A stretch of 38,628 bases of DNA from Candidatus Bipolaricaulota bacterium. GTDB taxonomy: Bacteria; Bipolaricaulota; Bipolaricaulia; RBG-16-55-9; DRXL01. The translations under genes were made by a program, and so were the position numbers. A model generated the notes under the pieces. That model saw only the letters and a program-made list of their open reading frames with translations. It was not told where the DNA came from and made no database searches. Numbering within the stretch: position 1 is the first letter of the stretch; each line of letters opens with the position of its first letter. Positions 1 through 7,066 of this stretch are shown piece by piece. Location of the stretch: positions 1 to 38,628 of the forward strand of contig JAUQPG010000001.1 of NCBI GenBank assembly GCA_030550495.1, given 5' to 3'.

Positions 1-2
1 AA

Positions 3-452
3 TTTCTCTTCGGGGTGCAGGGGGCGATTCTGGGAGGCGGGCTGGGTTTTTATGCGACATACTGGACGCTCTCGGCGATGCAGCCGTGCCCGCCGGCGCA
101 GCCGGAGCGTCGCGCTTGCGAGCTGGGCACGACATTGATCTCTTTAATCGTCGGGCCGAACTTGGGGATTCCCCCAGGGGCGACGTTTTTAGGCGTCGCT
201 CTTGCGGGGACAATCGTCGGGGTGCAGGGCAATGTGCTGCTCGCCTTTGCGGGGAGCATCCTAGGGACTCTAGTTGGCGCAGCAGTTGCGGGCAATTGGG
301 TGATCGAGCCAACAGACTTCTCGCTCGTGGTCAACCCCGTGACGATGGCCGCGCTCGGCGCGACTATTGGCTACAACATTGGCGCGACCGTTACAGAGAG
401 CGAAGAGTCTACACCGGCGTATAGATTCACCCTCTTTGAGCGACGCTTCTAA
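3..452 (+). CDS. Glycine-rich hydrophobic protein, 5'-truncated by window edge
   Basis: The frame is open from the left edge, so this is the C-terminal part of a longer gene; a GTG at 15 is possible but need not be the start. The visible part is rich in Gly, Ala, Val and Leu, with long hydrophobic stretches in which glycines recur every three to four residues (for example from about nucleotide 190 to 300), as in membrane-inserted glycine-zipper or small barrel-like proteins. The protein ends in Arg-Arg-Phe; a terminal Phe is common in outer-membrane proteins. I do not recognise the family. Envelope location is an inference from composition only. Confidence 0.5.
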   Translation, partial: FLFGVQGAILGGGLGFYATYWTLSAMQPCPPAQPERRACELGTTLISLIVGPNLGIPPGATFLGVALAGTIVGVQGNVLLAFAGSILGTLVGAAVAGNWVIEPTDFSLVVNPVTMAALGATIGYNIGATVTESEESTPAYRFTLFERRF

Positions 453-476
453 AACCTTGGGCTCACCTGAGGAGAC

Positions 477-503
477 TTGTCATTACAGCTTTTCTGTGAT
501 AAT
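477..503 (+). promoter_or_regulatory. Possible promoter for the riboswitch and CRP/FNR gene
   Basis: TTGTCA (477-482) resembles a -35 box. The sequence TGTGATAAT ending at 503 could be an extended -10, although the spacing is short (15 nt); using TAATCT (500-505) gives 17 nt. Transcription from here would begin just upstream of the GEMM-like element at 514. The assignment is weak and depends on the riboswitch call. Confidence 0.35.
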
Positions 504-513
504 CTTTCGGTGT

Positions 514-595
514 CATCTTTGCTCAGGGTGAACCCTCTGCGAAGAGGGGTTGCAAAGCCGCGGGTCTCCCCGAGACGACCGGGCTGCCAAAGATG
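514..595 (+). ncRNA. GEMM-I-like cyclic-dinucleotide riboswitch with the start codon in P1
   Basis: This segment has the layout of the GEMM-I (cyclic di-GMP class I) aptamer. P1 is CATCTTTG (514-521) with CAAAGATG (588-595), eight perfect pairs. P2 is a hairpin of about 530-549 capped by a GCGA (GNRA) tetraloop. The conserved joining sequence GCAAAGCC lies at about 552-559. P3 starts with GCGGGTC and closes through GACC into the typical GGGCTGCC 3' strand (581-588). The 3' strand of P1 contains the ATG (593-595) of the downstream regulator, so ligand-stabilised P1 would bury the start codon and act as a translational OFF switch. J1/2 reads GGTGAACC where GGCAAACC is usual, so ligand preference (c-di-GMP or cGAMP) is open. 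Confidence 0.75.
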
Positions 596-1324
596 CGAAA
601 GACAACCTGTGCCGCCTGCGCAGTCCGCTGCCCCTTCGGCTCTCTCTCACTTTATGAGCGTTCTCAGCTTAACTCACTCATACGCCATCAGCTTTACGAG
701 AAGGGCAAGCCGATATTCGTTCAAGGGAGCACGATCTCCGGGTGTTATGTGCTTTGTCAAGGTAAGGTGCAGTTGGCGCATTGCACCCGCGATGGCCGCA
801 CCCAGATCGTCAAGTTTCTCAAAGACGGCGATTGCTTTGGTGAGGAGGGCTTCTGGCAGGCAAGCTCTAGCAGTGTCTTGGCAAGGGCGTTGACTGACTC
901 TGTTGCGGGCTGGATCAGCTCTGCAGACCTTCAGGAGCTGCTGAGGCGAAACTCATCGCTTGCTCTGGAGGCTCAGAAGAGATTAGCGGGAGAGGTCAAG
1001 GAGCTGCGGGTGCGTTTAGCGGAGCAAGCGTATCTTGGGACGCGGGAGCGTCTGATCAAGCTTATCGTAGAGTTGGGAGAGAAGTACGGTCGCAAGAGCA
1101 ATCGCGGGCTTTTAATTGACCTAGAGCTGACGGAGCGCGATCTTGCAGGGATGTTGGGCAACACGCCGGAGTGGGTCTGCAAGCCGTTGAGAATATTATG
1201 GAAGCAGGGATTAGTTGCCTACCGACGGGGGGAGCTGATGATTCTCGATGAAGCGGGCCTGCGACAGCGTATTACCCCCCCAGTGAGCGTAGAACGCCCT
1301 TCAGAAGCAGAAGACGGGCGATGA
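593..1324 (+). CDS. CRP/FNR-family transcription regulator with N-terminal Cys cluster
   Basis: The 243-residue protein has the CRP/FNR plan: a cyclic-nucleotide-binding-like jelly roll (about 25-120), a long dimer helix (about 122-150) and a winged helix-turn-helix (about 172-220, recognition region near TERDLAGMLGNTPEWV). The extreme N-terminus has Cys6, Cys9 and Cys13, and further cysteines occur at 51, 55, 64, 81 and 196. The N-terminal spacing recalls the iron-sulfur ligands of FNR, so an oxygen- or NO-labile cluster is plausible. The Arg/Ser residues that bind cAMP in CRP are not evident. The ATG start is set by the riboswitch P1 helix; no clear Shine-Dalgarno precedes it. It lies directly upstream of the RiPP-like island and may regulate it. 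Confidence 0.8.
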   Translation: MRKTTCAACAVRCPFGSLSLYERSQLNSLIRHQLYEKGKPIFVQGSTISGCYVLCQGKVQLAHCTRDGRTQIVKFLKDGDCFGEEGFWQASSSSVLARALTDSVAGWISSADLQELLRRNSSLALEAQKRLAGEVKELRVRLAEQAYLGTRERLIKLIVELGEKYGRKSNRGLLIDLELTERDLAGMLGNTPEWVCKPLRILWKQGLVAYRRGELMILDEAGLRQRITPPVSVERPSEAEDGR

Positions 1325-1426
1325 TTGAATTAGTTCAAAGATTGAATTGGTTCATAGACAGGGTGGGCTTAAGACCCTACATTAATAGCGACAATCCAGT
1401 ATCCCAAGGAAGGAGGTGGCCGAAAG

Positions 1427-1510
1427 ATGAGAAAACTGCTGACCAATCTAAAAGTACGGCAGATCGAGGCAACTCGTCCAGTTGCGGGGGGCTGTTTGTG
1501 GCCAGCTTAG
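1427..1510 (+). CDS. Candidate 27-residue RiPP precursor peptide
   Basis: A short ORF preceded by a strong ribosome binding site (AAGGAGG at 1408-1414). It encodes a basic leader-like start (MRKLLTNLKVRQIE), then a C-terminal segment ending in Gly-Gly-Cys-Leu-Trp-Pro-Ala. It lies about 100 nt before a radical SAM/SPASM gene. In known systems (PqqA, mycofactocin, SCIFF) such a short ORF with a GG-type boundary and a reactive Cys or Trp near the C-terminus is the substrate of the enzyme. The ORF is read in a different frame from the upstream extension of the radical SAM gene, which argues for starting that gene later. I do not recognise the peptide family; the substrate role is inferred from position, RBS and composition. 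Confidence 0.55.
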   Translation: MRKLLTNLKVRQIEATRPVAGGCLWPA

Positions 1511-1540
1511 CTTGGAAAGCGGTGTTATGCCTTAAGCTAC

Positions 1541-1580
1541 AGGGCGACCAGTATATTAATTTATGTATATTGGTCGCCCT
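1541..1580 (+). promoter_or_regulatory. Strong intergenic hairpin (candidate attenuator or RNA-stability element)
   Basis: AGGGCGACCAGTATA (1541-1555) pairs with TATATTGGTCGCCCT (1566-1580), giving 15 pairs with one G-U and a loop of about 10 nt. No T-run follows, so it is not a classical intrinsic terminator. It sits between the 27-codon peptide ORF (stop at 1510) and the probable radical SAM start at 1615. It could stabilise the peptide mRNA or lower expression of the enzyme relative to its substrate, as seen in other RiPP operons. Confidence 0.6.
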
Positions 1581-1614
1581 ACTACAATACGCTAGTGGAA
1601 AATCTGAAAAAATT

Positions 1615-3027
1615 ATGAATCAGTTGATAGAACAATTACCCAGACGTTTAGAGCTTCGCATATTGGAGTATCAGAATGGTTATGTGGTGTATGACGTAAA
1701 TAGTAGCATCACTTTCTCTATAGACAAGCAATTAGGGCCACCATTAGAAATATTCACTCGCTTAGGGGTAAATGAAGAGGCTATTAATGCCTCTATCCAA
1801 CAGTATGGACATGACCGGACATTTCAAACTCTTCATTTACTAAAAGAGTTAAATCAAAAGGGTATCATATCTGATGTCGCTGGGATAAAAGCTAGTGTTC
1901 CTCCAATTCCAAGAGTTTCCTCGCTGTTCTTAAATGTTATACACGGTTGCAATCTTCGATGTGCTTATTGTTATGCAGGAGGTGGAAGTTATGGTCCTCT
2001 TTACGCTCCAAATGAGCGAATGAGCATACCAGTTGTAAGAGCTGCAATAGATTATTTGCTTGAACATTCAGGTGAACAAAAGGTTCTTACCATTAACTTC
2101 TTTGGAGGTGACAGGAAGCGAGAAAAGGTTTATTCAAAACGCATATTATTCGGAATAACTACAAATGCAATCTTAGTTAATAGACAAGTTATTGAATTCA
2201 TTAAAGAGAATGAGATACAATTTTTGGTAAGCTTAGATGGCGATAAAAAAGCGCATGATGCTATGCGGAAGAATCTTTTTGGAAAGGGTACTTATGAGCA
2301 AACACTCCGTGGGGCGAAGCTTCTACTTCTGAATAATCCTTCTATCACCCGTGTAAGAGCTACCCTCTCTAGTGCCAATGCTAACATTTATGCTGTGGCC
2401 CAACATCTCTTCAGCATAGGGTTCCGCTGTGTAAGTATTGGGTTTGTTTCAGATCCTAAAGCATTCAGGCCCCTGCCTGAACAATGGCAAGATATACAAG
2501 AAGGATACAAAAAGATTATGAAGATGGTGATAGATGAGTTGCGCATCAACAATCGGTTCATTAATTTTCTCGAGTTTACCGAAGATGTATGTAGGATATA
2601 TGCTGGGCGCAAATTATACTACTGCGGCACAGGCAAGTGGATGCGCGCTGTAGACCCCAAGGGCAATCTCTATCCATGTCAACGCTTCGTTGGTCTTGAA
2701 GAATACAGGCTAGGAAACGTTTGGGAAGGTGATACTAACAGAGAGCTATTGAATGAATTTCATAACCTGCATATCTACTCTATCCCGGTTTGTTCTTCAT
2801 GCTGGATTAGACACTTATGCGGGGGTGGATGCCCACACGTGAACCTAATGGTTAATGGAAGCCTCCGCAGTCCAGATCAACAAATTTGCAGATGGTTCCA
2901 ATATGCATTGTCTGAGACCATGAAGCTGCTCGCTGAGCTAGGTGATGCAGGAGAAGATCACATCATTCAACGTATCTATCGAGAAGGAACGGCGGGACAA
3001 TTTGATCGATCAGATACTTATGCTTAA
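1615..3027 (+). CDS. Radical SAM/SPASM peptide-maturase-like protein, internally shortened
   Basis: I start the 470-residue protein at ATG 1615 because the upstream in-frame extension overlaps the peptide ORF and hairpin. Residues 112-119 carry the radical SAM CX3CX2C motif (Cys112, Cys116, Cys119) that binds the catalytic [4Fe-4S] cluster. The C-terminus has a complete seven-cysteine SPASM set (Cys337, 355, 393, 396, 402, 406, 425) for two auxiliary clusters, as in RiPP maturases that form thioether or carbon crosslinks. The motif after the core, normally GGEP plus a helix leading to the TTN strand, here reads GGD then RKREK and is about 15 residues short. The Glu-Pro that contacts the SAM amino group is missing, so activity is doubtful. 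The gene is clearly A+T-richer than its surroundings. Confidence 0.8.
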   Translation: MNQLIEQLPRRLELRILEYQNGYVVYDVNSSITFSIDKQLGPPLEIFTRLGVNEEAINASIQQYGHDRTFQTLHLLKELNQKGIISDVAGIKASVPPIPRVSSLFLNVIHGCNLRCAYCYAGGGSYGPLYAPNERMSIPVVRAAIDYLLEHSGEQKVLTINFFGGDRKREKVYSKRILFGITTNAILVNRQVIEFIKENEIQFLVSLDGDKKAHDAMRKNLFGKGTYEQTLRGAKLLLLNNPSITRVRATLSSANANIYAVAQHLFSIGFRCVSIGFVSDPKAFRPLPEQWQDIQEGYKKIMKMVIDELRINNRFINFLEFTEDVCRIYAGRKLYYCGTGKWMRAVDPKGNLYPCQRFVGLEEYRLGNVWEGDTNRELLNEFHNLHIYSIPVCSSCWIRHLCGGGCPHVNLMVNGSLRSPDQQICRWFQYALSETMKLLAELGDAGEDHIIQRIYREGTAGQFDRSDTYA

Positions 3028-3079
3028 GGGTGGTGTATTGCAGATAGGGTATAATTTGTAAGTATTTCAGAAGAGTGTC

Positions 3080-4145
3080 ATGCTTAATTTAGCTATTCTT
3101 AGAAATAGAGAGCTATGCCTGCTTTGGTCAGCTTTTGCTGTTTCCACTTTTGGGGATTTTTTTACATATGTTGCTTTCCTGGTTCTTCTTCAAACACGCA
3201 TAAGTTCGGCCTCAGCTATAGCCGGTTTAATTATTTCCCAAACTATAGCCGTACTCCTTCTGAGCCCCTTTGTAGGAACATGGGTGGATAAATACAGTAG
3301 AAAACACATTATGATCCTGTCAGATATTCTTAGAGCGATCCTGGTGGCTTCTATACCCTTCCTCCAACACCTTTATCAATTCTACATAGTAGGGTTCTTG
3401 CTCTCTGCTGCTACAGTGCCTTTTGATAGCCTATCAAGGCTTAATAGCACCCTTCTGGATAGACGCTATTACTTTCTTGATCTCCGCTCTCTTGCTATCA
3501 ATGCTGACGATCCCCTATTCATCAAGGAGTGCAGAGCAACAAAATACATTTTGGAGGTTGTTCAAAGAGGGATTTTTGTATACAGCTCATGCTACATTAG
3601 CTCGAACTTTATTGTTCACTCGGATCATAGTAGCGTTAGGATCAGGGATCATCCAGGTAGTTCTTGTGATCTTCATCAAGGAGACTATGGGGTGGAACGA
3701 TCAGTACTTTGGGCTGGCCTTATCGACTATAGCAGTCGGTTCCTTTGTAAGCTCTCTGTGGCTGAGCTGTCGTGGGCAGCGCTATAAACCTACAAGGCTC
3801 TTCTCAATTGGTACCTTGGCTGTGGGGCTTTCCTTTGTTGGTTTGGCCTTAAGCCCTTTTTTCGCTCTCAGCCTGCTGATGCTCCTTCTAGATGGTTTAG
3901 CAGACAGCTGTGTCGTGGTTTCCTTTTCGGCATTGGCTCAACAAGATATCCCAGACAAGCTGCGAGGGCGGTTCTTCAGCACATCTATTACATTTTTCCG
4001 AGCATCGGTATTAGTCTCAGCTCTAATAGGCAGCTCGCTTGGCGATAGTATAGGCGCTCAAAGCACCTTGATAGTAGCAGGCCTTATCGTAGCTCTTGGC
4101 GGTGTATTTGCCTTCTTTTCTTTGACTCAAGTTAAAGCCGCATGA
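3080..4145 (+). pseudogene. MFS exporter (MFS_3-like), disrupted by deletion and frameshift
   Basis: The N-terminal part (frame from 3080) encodes transmembrane helices 1-4, including the MFS loop GTWVDKYSRK, up to about 3424. The rest of a matching transporter resumes in the +1 frame from about 3423 (LIAYQGLIAPFWIDAITFLI onward) and runs to 4145. Compared with related exporters of about 400-420 residues, roughly 50 residues between helix 4 and helix 5 are absent and the frame changes at the join. It follows the radical SAM gene by about 50 nt and was probably the exporter of the modified peptide. It shares the low G+C of that gene. An assembly or sequencing error is the alternative. Confidence 0.75.
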
Positions 4146-4246
4146 GTGAGAAGTATGGTACTAAAAGAACGCCGAGGCATTCACGGCCAACGCCTTCGGG
4201 GTGCAGGAGTTTTTGGCCATTGTCTTTAGAAAGTGAAAAATCAGTG

Positions 4247-4633
4247 TTACCAAGCAATACGCTGTTGACGGGCGGCGTGAAGCTCCCACCACGTGATCTT
4301 GCCAGGTGAGAGACGAACCACCTTGCCCATGCGCTGCCTTTTCGTCCTAAATGAGGGATGGCGAAGAAATCGCCGGACATACTCCGCTGTCTCCTCAACC
4401 GGTCCGATGATGACCACAATACAATAATTGGCATGGCAAAGACGGCGACGAAAGAAGCCTGCGTCGCGAGTGATGAAGGTGTGCTGTCTGCCCCGATGAA
4501 GGTACCGCAGGATTTCATCTAAATCTTGCCACTCTTCGCGCCCGACATCACGCCCTATCTTCTGACAATGCACACCCCATCGCTGAAGCTGTACAACCTG
4601 ATGTTCAGGAACGTTATGGTCAATGAGGATCAC
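4247..4633 (-). CDS. DUF5615 PIN-like toxin of a DUF433/DUF5615 pair
   Basis: The 128-residue protein begins MILIDHNVPE and has a later ITRDAGF segment, the acidic motifs of DUF5615/Mut7-C-like PIN-type nucleases (Asp5 near the N-terminus, Asp in TRD). This family is predicted to be an RNase toxin. It overlaps the upstream DUF433 gene by 4 nt (ATGA), so the two are translationally coupled. The C-terminal 30 residues are basic and specific to this protein. Toxin activity is inferred from family and pairing. Confidence 0.75.
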   Translation of the reverse strand: MILIDHNVPEHQVVQLQRWGVHCQKIGRDVGREEWQDLDEILRYLHRGRQHTFITRDAGFFRRRLCHANYCIVVIIGPVEETAEYVRRFLRHPSFRTKRQRMGKVVRLSPGKITWWELHAARQQRIAW

Positions 4634-4887
4634 GTAGCTGTTCGAGCGCCTCTTGAGCGTGTGAGTACCTCGCGCACTGTGCCTTTGCCGATGAAGCTGA
4701 GAGCTTCACGCACTGCCTCGGGACTGAGCAGGCCAGGATATTCCCGAGCAACTTCTTCGGGACTCAAGCCTTGAGCAAGGAGAGCAAGGGCATCGGAGAC
4801 GAGAATACGGGTACCTTTGAAGATTAATCGCCCCTGGCAGACGCGGGTATCACTGACCAAATATTTGCCGATCTCTATACGAGCCAT
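4630..4887 (-). CDS. DUF433 antitoxin-like protein
   Basis: The 85-residue protein shows the DUF433 pattern: a short N-terminal strand, GRLIFKGTRILVSDALALLAQ with the conserved G-T-R-I, then SPEEVAREYPGLLSPEAVREAL, a helix-turn-helix-like C-terminal part. DUF433 proteins are the usual partners of DUF5615 PIN-like toxins and are thought to bind both toxin and promoter. I chose ATG 4887 over GTG 4890. The consensus -10 box ends only 8 nt upstream, so the mRNA is nearly leaderless. Confidence 0.75.
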   Translation of the reverse strand: MARIEIGKYLVSDTRVCQGRLIFKGTRILVSDALALLAQGLSPEEVAREYPGLLSPEAVREALSFIGKGTVREVLTRSRGARTAT

Positions 4888-4924
4888 CACTGAAAATTAT
4901 AGTGAGAATATATGAGCAATGCAA
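4887..4924 (-). promoter_or_regulatory. Promoter and possible operator of the toxin-antitoxin operon
   Basis: On the minus strand, TTGCAT (4924-4919) and a perfect TATAAT (4901-4896) are separated by 17 nt. The inverted repeat TCACT (4887-4891) / AGTGA (4901-4905) brackets the -10 box and start codon, a position suited to autorepression by the antitoxin complex. Confidence 0.6.
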
Positions 4925-4963
4925 GAGCTTCTCGCTGTCGTCTTCAGGAGAAGCTGAGGGACA

Positions 4964-7066
4964 TCACGTCACCTTCAGCTCCTCTAAGAATTTCGTCAGG
5001 TCAATTGTCGGGCGGCCGTGAGCGTCGGCGATCGTTTGTTTCGCTGGCGGCGCCTCGCGATAGAACGGAATTCTCTGCAATATACGCTCTTCGTAGGACG
5101 GTACCGTCTCGTTCTTCAGCAAAACCCCGATGGGGATCTTATCGCCCCATTCGAGCGCCTTCTCGATAAATCTGTTGAGCTTCTCCGCGATTTCGGAGTC
5201 GCTCATCCCCGGCTTAATGAGCGGGTCATAGCCTTGCTCTTCCAGCTTGTAGACACGCGGAATGGGCCTTCCCGTCTGCGGGTCCTTGCGGTCTTCGCCA
5301 CCGTACCATTCGCGCGTGTTAATGTCGTTGTACGTCGGACAAGGCTGCAAGACGTCTATAAACGCCGAGCCGTTGTGCGCAATCGCTTGCTTAATAATGC
5401 TCACTAAGTGCTTGATGTCGTACGCATAGCTGCGCGCGATAAACGTGTAGCCCGCGGCCAGCGCGAGAAAGAGCGGGTTGACCCCTTGGTTGATGTTGGG
5501 CTGGGGCAGCGATTTCGTCTGGACGCCGAGCTTGAGCGTTGGGGAGGCTTGACCCTTGGTCAGCCCGTAAACCCCGTTGTTGTGCAGAATATACGTGATA
5601 TCGAGGTTGCGGCGGCCAGCGTTCACAAAGTGTCCCGCGCCGATTCCCAAGCCGTCGCCGTCGCCGCCGACAGCGATCACAGTCAGATCGGGGTTGGCCA
5701 GCTTGGCTCCCGTTGCGTAGGGCAGGACGCGCCCGTGCAGCGTATGAACCCCGTATGTATTGATATAGTGCGGGGTCTTCCCGCTACAACCGATTCCCGA
5801 AAAGACCGCGACTCGATGGGGTTCGAGATCAAGCTCTGCTAGGGCCATCTGCACGGCATTCAGAATGCCGAAGTCCCCACAGTTATGCAGCGTCGCGCAC
5901 TCGCTGACGTAGCTGTGCACATCTTCGACCTCGAGGTTCCAGACAAGCCCGTCATACTCGAAGGTCTCAATCCCGGCTACAGGAATCATGACGAAATTCT
6001 GACCGACAACAGTTGAGGGCGGCTTGCCCTCAGAGTGCACGGTTCGACGGTCAAGCTCTAAGATCATCGCCAAGCGTGCGACGTCGCGCTGGCTGGTGAC
6101 AAAGAGCGTATACGCCTCGCGATGGCCTGAGCGAGCCGGTTCGGTGTAGACCGAAGGCACGATCCTCTGACGCAAGAGCAAAAGCTTAAGCTGCTCACGG
6201 AGCTTTTTAGAAATTGTCTTGTAGCAAGCACGGGGCTTTGTGGGATGCACCCAGCCATCGCCGCGCCACAGTCCCTTCAGCAGCTCGCGCTGCTGCTCTG
6301 GAGGCAGGAGCAGCAGCTCATGGGGGATCTTCTTGTTCGCAGCTCCATCGCCAAACCATTCTTTAAAAGCCCGCGCCAGGCGCGAGGAGTGCACGTACAG
6401 TTCTATCGTGTTTCGTGAGGACTTCTCGATCACAGAGGTGGATAACCCAAAGAGCCTCGCTATGATTGTCTGTAGGTCCTCGACGAATGCCCTCTCTCTC
6501 TTATGAAAAGCAAAACAAACCGATGCTTCCACGTGATCTTTTTCTGCGGAGCGATGGTCTATCCACCCTTCAGCAATGTAATACCCCGCAAGGCGCAGAA
6601 AATCAGGGGTAATGGGGACGCTCTCTGGCAGCGGGGTGCTGTGCCGATCGTGAGATCTCTTCCCTGGTAGCGGCAAGGTGGTTACAGGAACGACTTCCGA
6701 AGGGATAGGATAGGCAAGATAATCGCCCTTTTTGATCTGATCAGCTCGCTCCCAGATCAGCTCAAAGCGTTCGTTGTGGCGCTTAGGGTGATGGCGTCTT
6801 GCGATTAAGACGGGGTGTTCCGGTGTCAGGACCGTCTCTCCCAGGCACTTGGCACGAATTTTGTACATGAGACCTCGATGATGGTGGCTGAAGACCTCCG
6901 TCACTCGGTGATACCGGCCGTCCCAGCCGAGCACACGATCCCCTTCTCGAATCGCTTCAATGGGCTTGACATCGGGATTCGTGTGAATGAGCGAGCCCGG
7001 CAACACACACCCCGGGCACCAATTATTGTGCACTGGAGTCTTATAGTCTTGAGCTTTACGCACCAT
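4964..7066 (-). CDS. korB: 2-oxoacid:ferredoxin oxidoreductase beta subunit, intein-containing
   Basis: The 700-residue precursor splices to a 324-residue beta subunit of a KorAB-type 2-oxoacid:ferredoxin oxidoreductase, which oxidatively decarboxylates a 2-oxoacid with CoA, thiamine diphosphate (TPP) and ferredoxin, or runs in reverse. Extein features: NWCPG (16-19), then after the intein [12 protein letters not shown]; the TPP/Mg signature [10 protein letters not shown] followed by [11 protein letters not shown]; and cysteines 17, 396, 427 and 576 as probable ligands of the single [4Fe-4S] cluster. Residues 20-395 are an intein. The start overlaps the alpha-gamma gene by 11 nt. Pyruvate versus 2-oxoglutarate specificity cannot be decided from sequence alone, so the symbol is a family label. 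Confidence 0.9.
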   Translation of the reverse strand: MVRKAQDYKTPVHNNWCPGCVLPGSLIHTNPDVKPIEAIREGDRVLGWDGRYHRVTEVFSHHHRGLMYKIRAKCLGETVLTPEHPVLIARRHHPKRHNERFELIWERADQIKKGDYLAYPIPSEVVPVTTLPLPGKRSHDRHSTPLPESVPITPDFLRLAGYYIAEGWIDHRSAEKDHVEASVCFAFHKRERAFVEDLQTIIARLFGLSTSVIEKSSRNTIELYVHSSRLARAFKEWFGDGAANKKIPHELLLLPPEQQRELLKGLWRGDGWVHPTKPRACYKTISKKLREQLKLLLLRQRIVPSVYTEPARSGHREAYTLFVTSQRDVARLAMILELDRRTVHSEGKPPSTVVGQNFVMIPVAGIETFEYDGLVWNLEVEDVHSYVSECATLHNCGDFGILNAVQMALAELDLEPHRVAVFSGIGCSGKTPHYINTYGVHTLHGRVLPYATGAKLANPDLTVIAVGGDGDGLGIGAGHFVNAGRRNLDITYILHNNGVYGLTKGQASPTLKLGVQTKSLPQPNINQGVNPLFLALAAGYTFIARSYAYDIKHLVSIIKQAIAHNGSAFIDVLQPCPTYNDINTREWYGGEDRKDPQTGRPIPRVYKLEEQGYDPLIKPGMSDSEIAEKLNRFIEKALEWGDKIPIGVLLKNETVPSYEERILQRIPFYREAPPAKQTIADAHGRPTIDLTKFLEELKVT
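5882..7009 (-). mobile_element. Large intein with LAGLIDADG (DOD) endonuclease inside korB
   Basis: This 376-residue in-frame insertion starts with Cys1 (CVLPGSLIH) and ends LHN followed by extein Cys+1, the residues needed for splicing. Other blocks: TPEH (block B histidine), two LAGLIDADG-like helices ([10 protein letters not shown] and [11 protein letters not shown], about intein residues 140-149 and 243-253), and [13 protein letters not shown] (block F). Both endonuclease helices keep their acidic residue, so it may still be an active homing endonuclease. The insertion point is WCPG^CGD, between the first two cluster-ligand cysteines of the host enzyme. Confidence 0.93.

Noticed and set aside
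477-893. Plus-strand ORF across the riboswitch
   Set aside because: It is a frame-shifted shadow over the GEMM element and the CRP/FNR gene.
1321-1614. Upstream in-frame extension of the radical SAM ORF to 1321
   Set aside because: It overlaps the 27-codon ORF, its strong RBS and the hairpin, and it resembles no known N-terminal domain.
4132-4518. Minus-strand ORF overlapping the DUF5615 gene
   Set aside because: DUF5615 motifs occur only in the 4247-4633 frame, which also has the ATGA link to DUF433.
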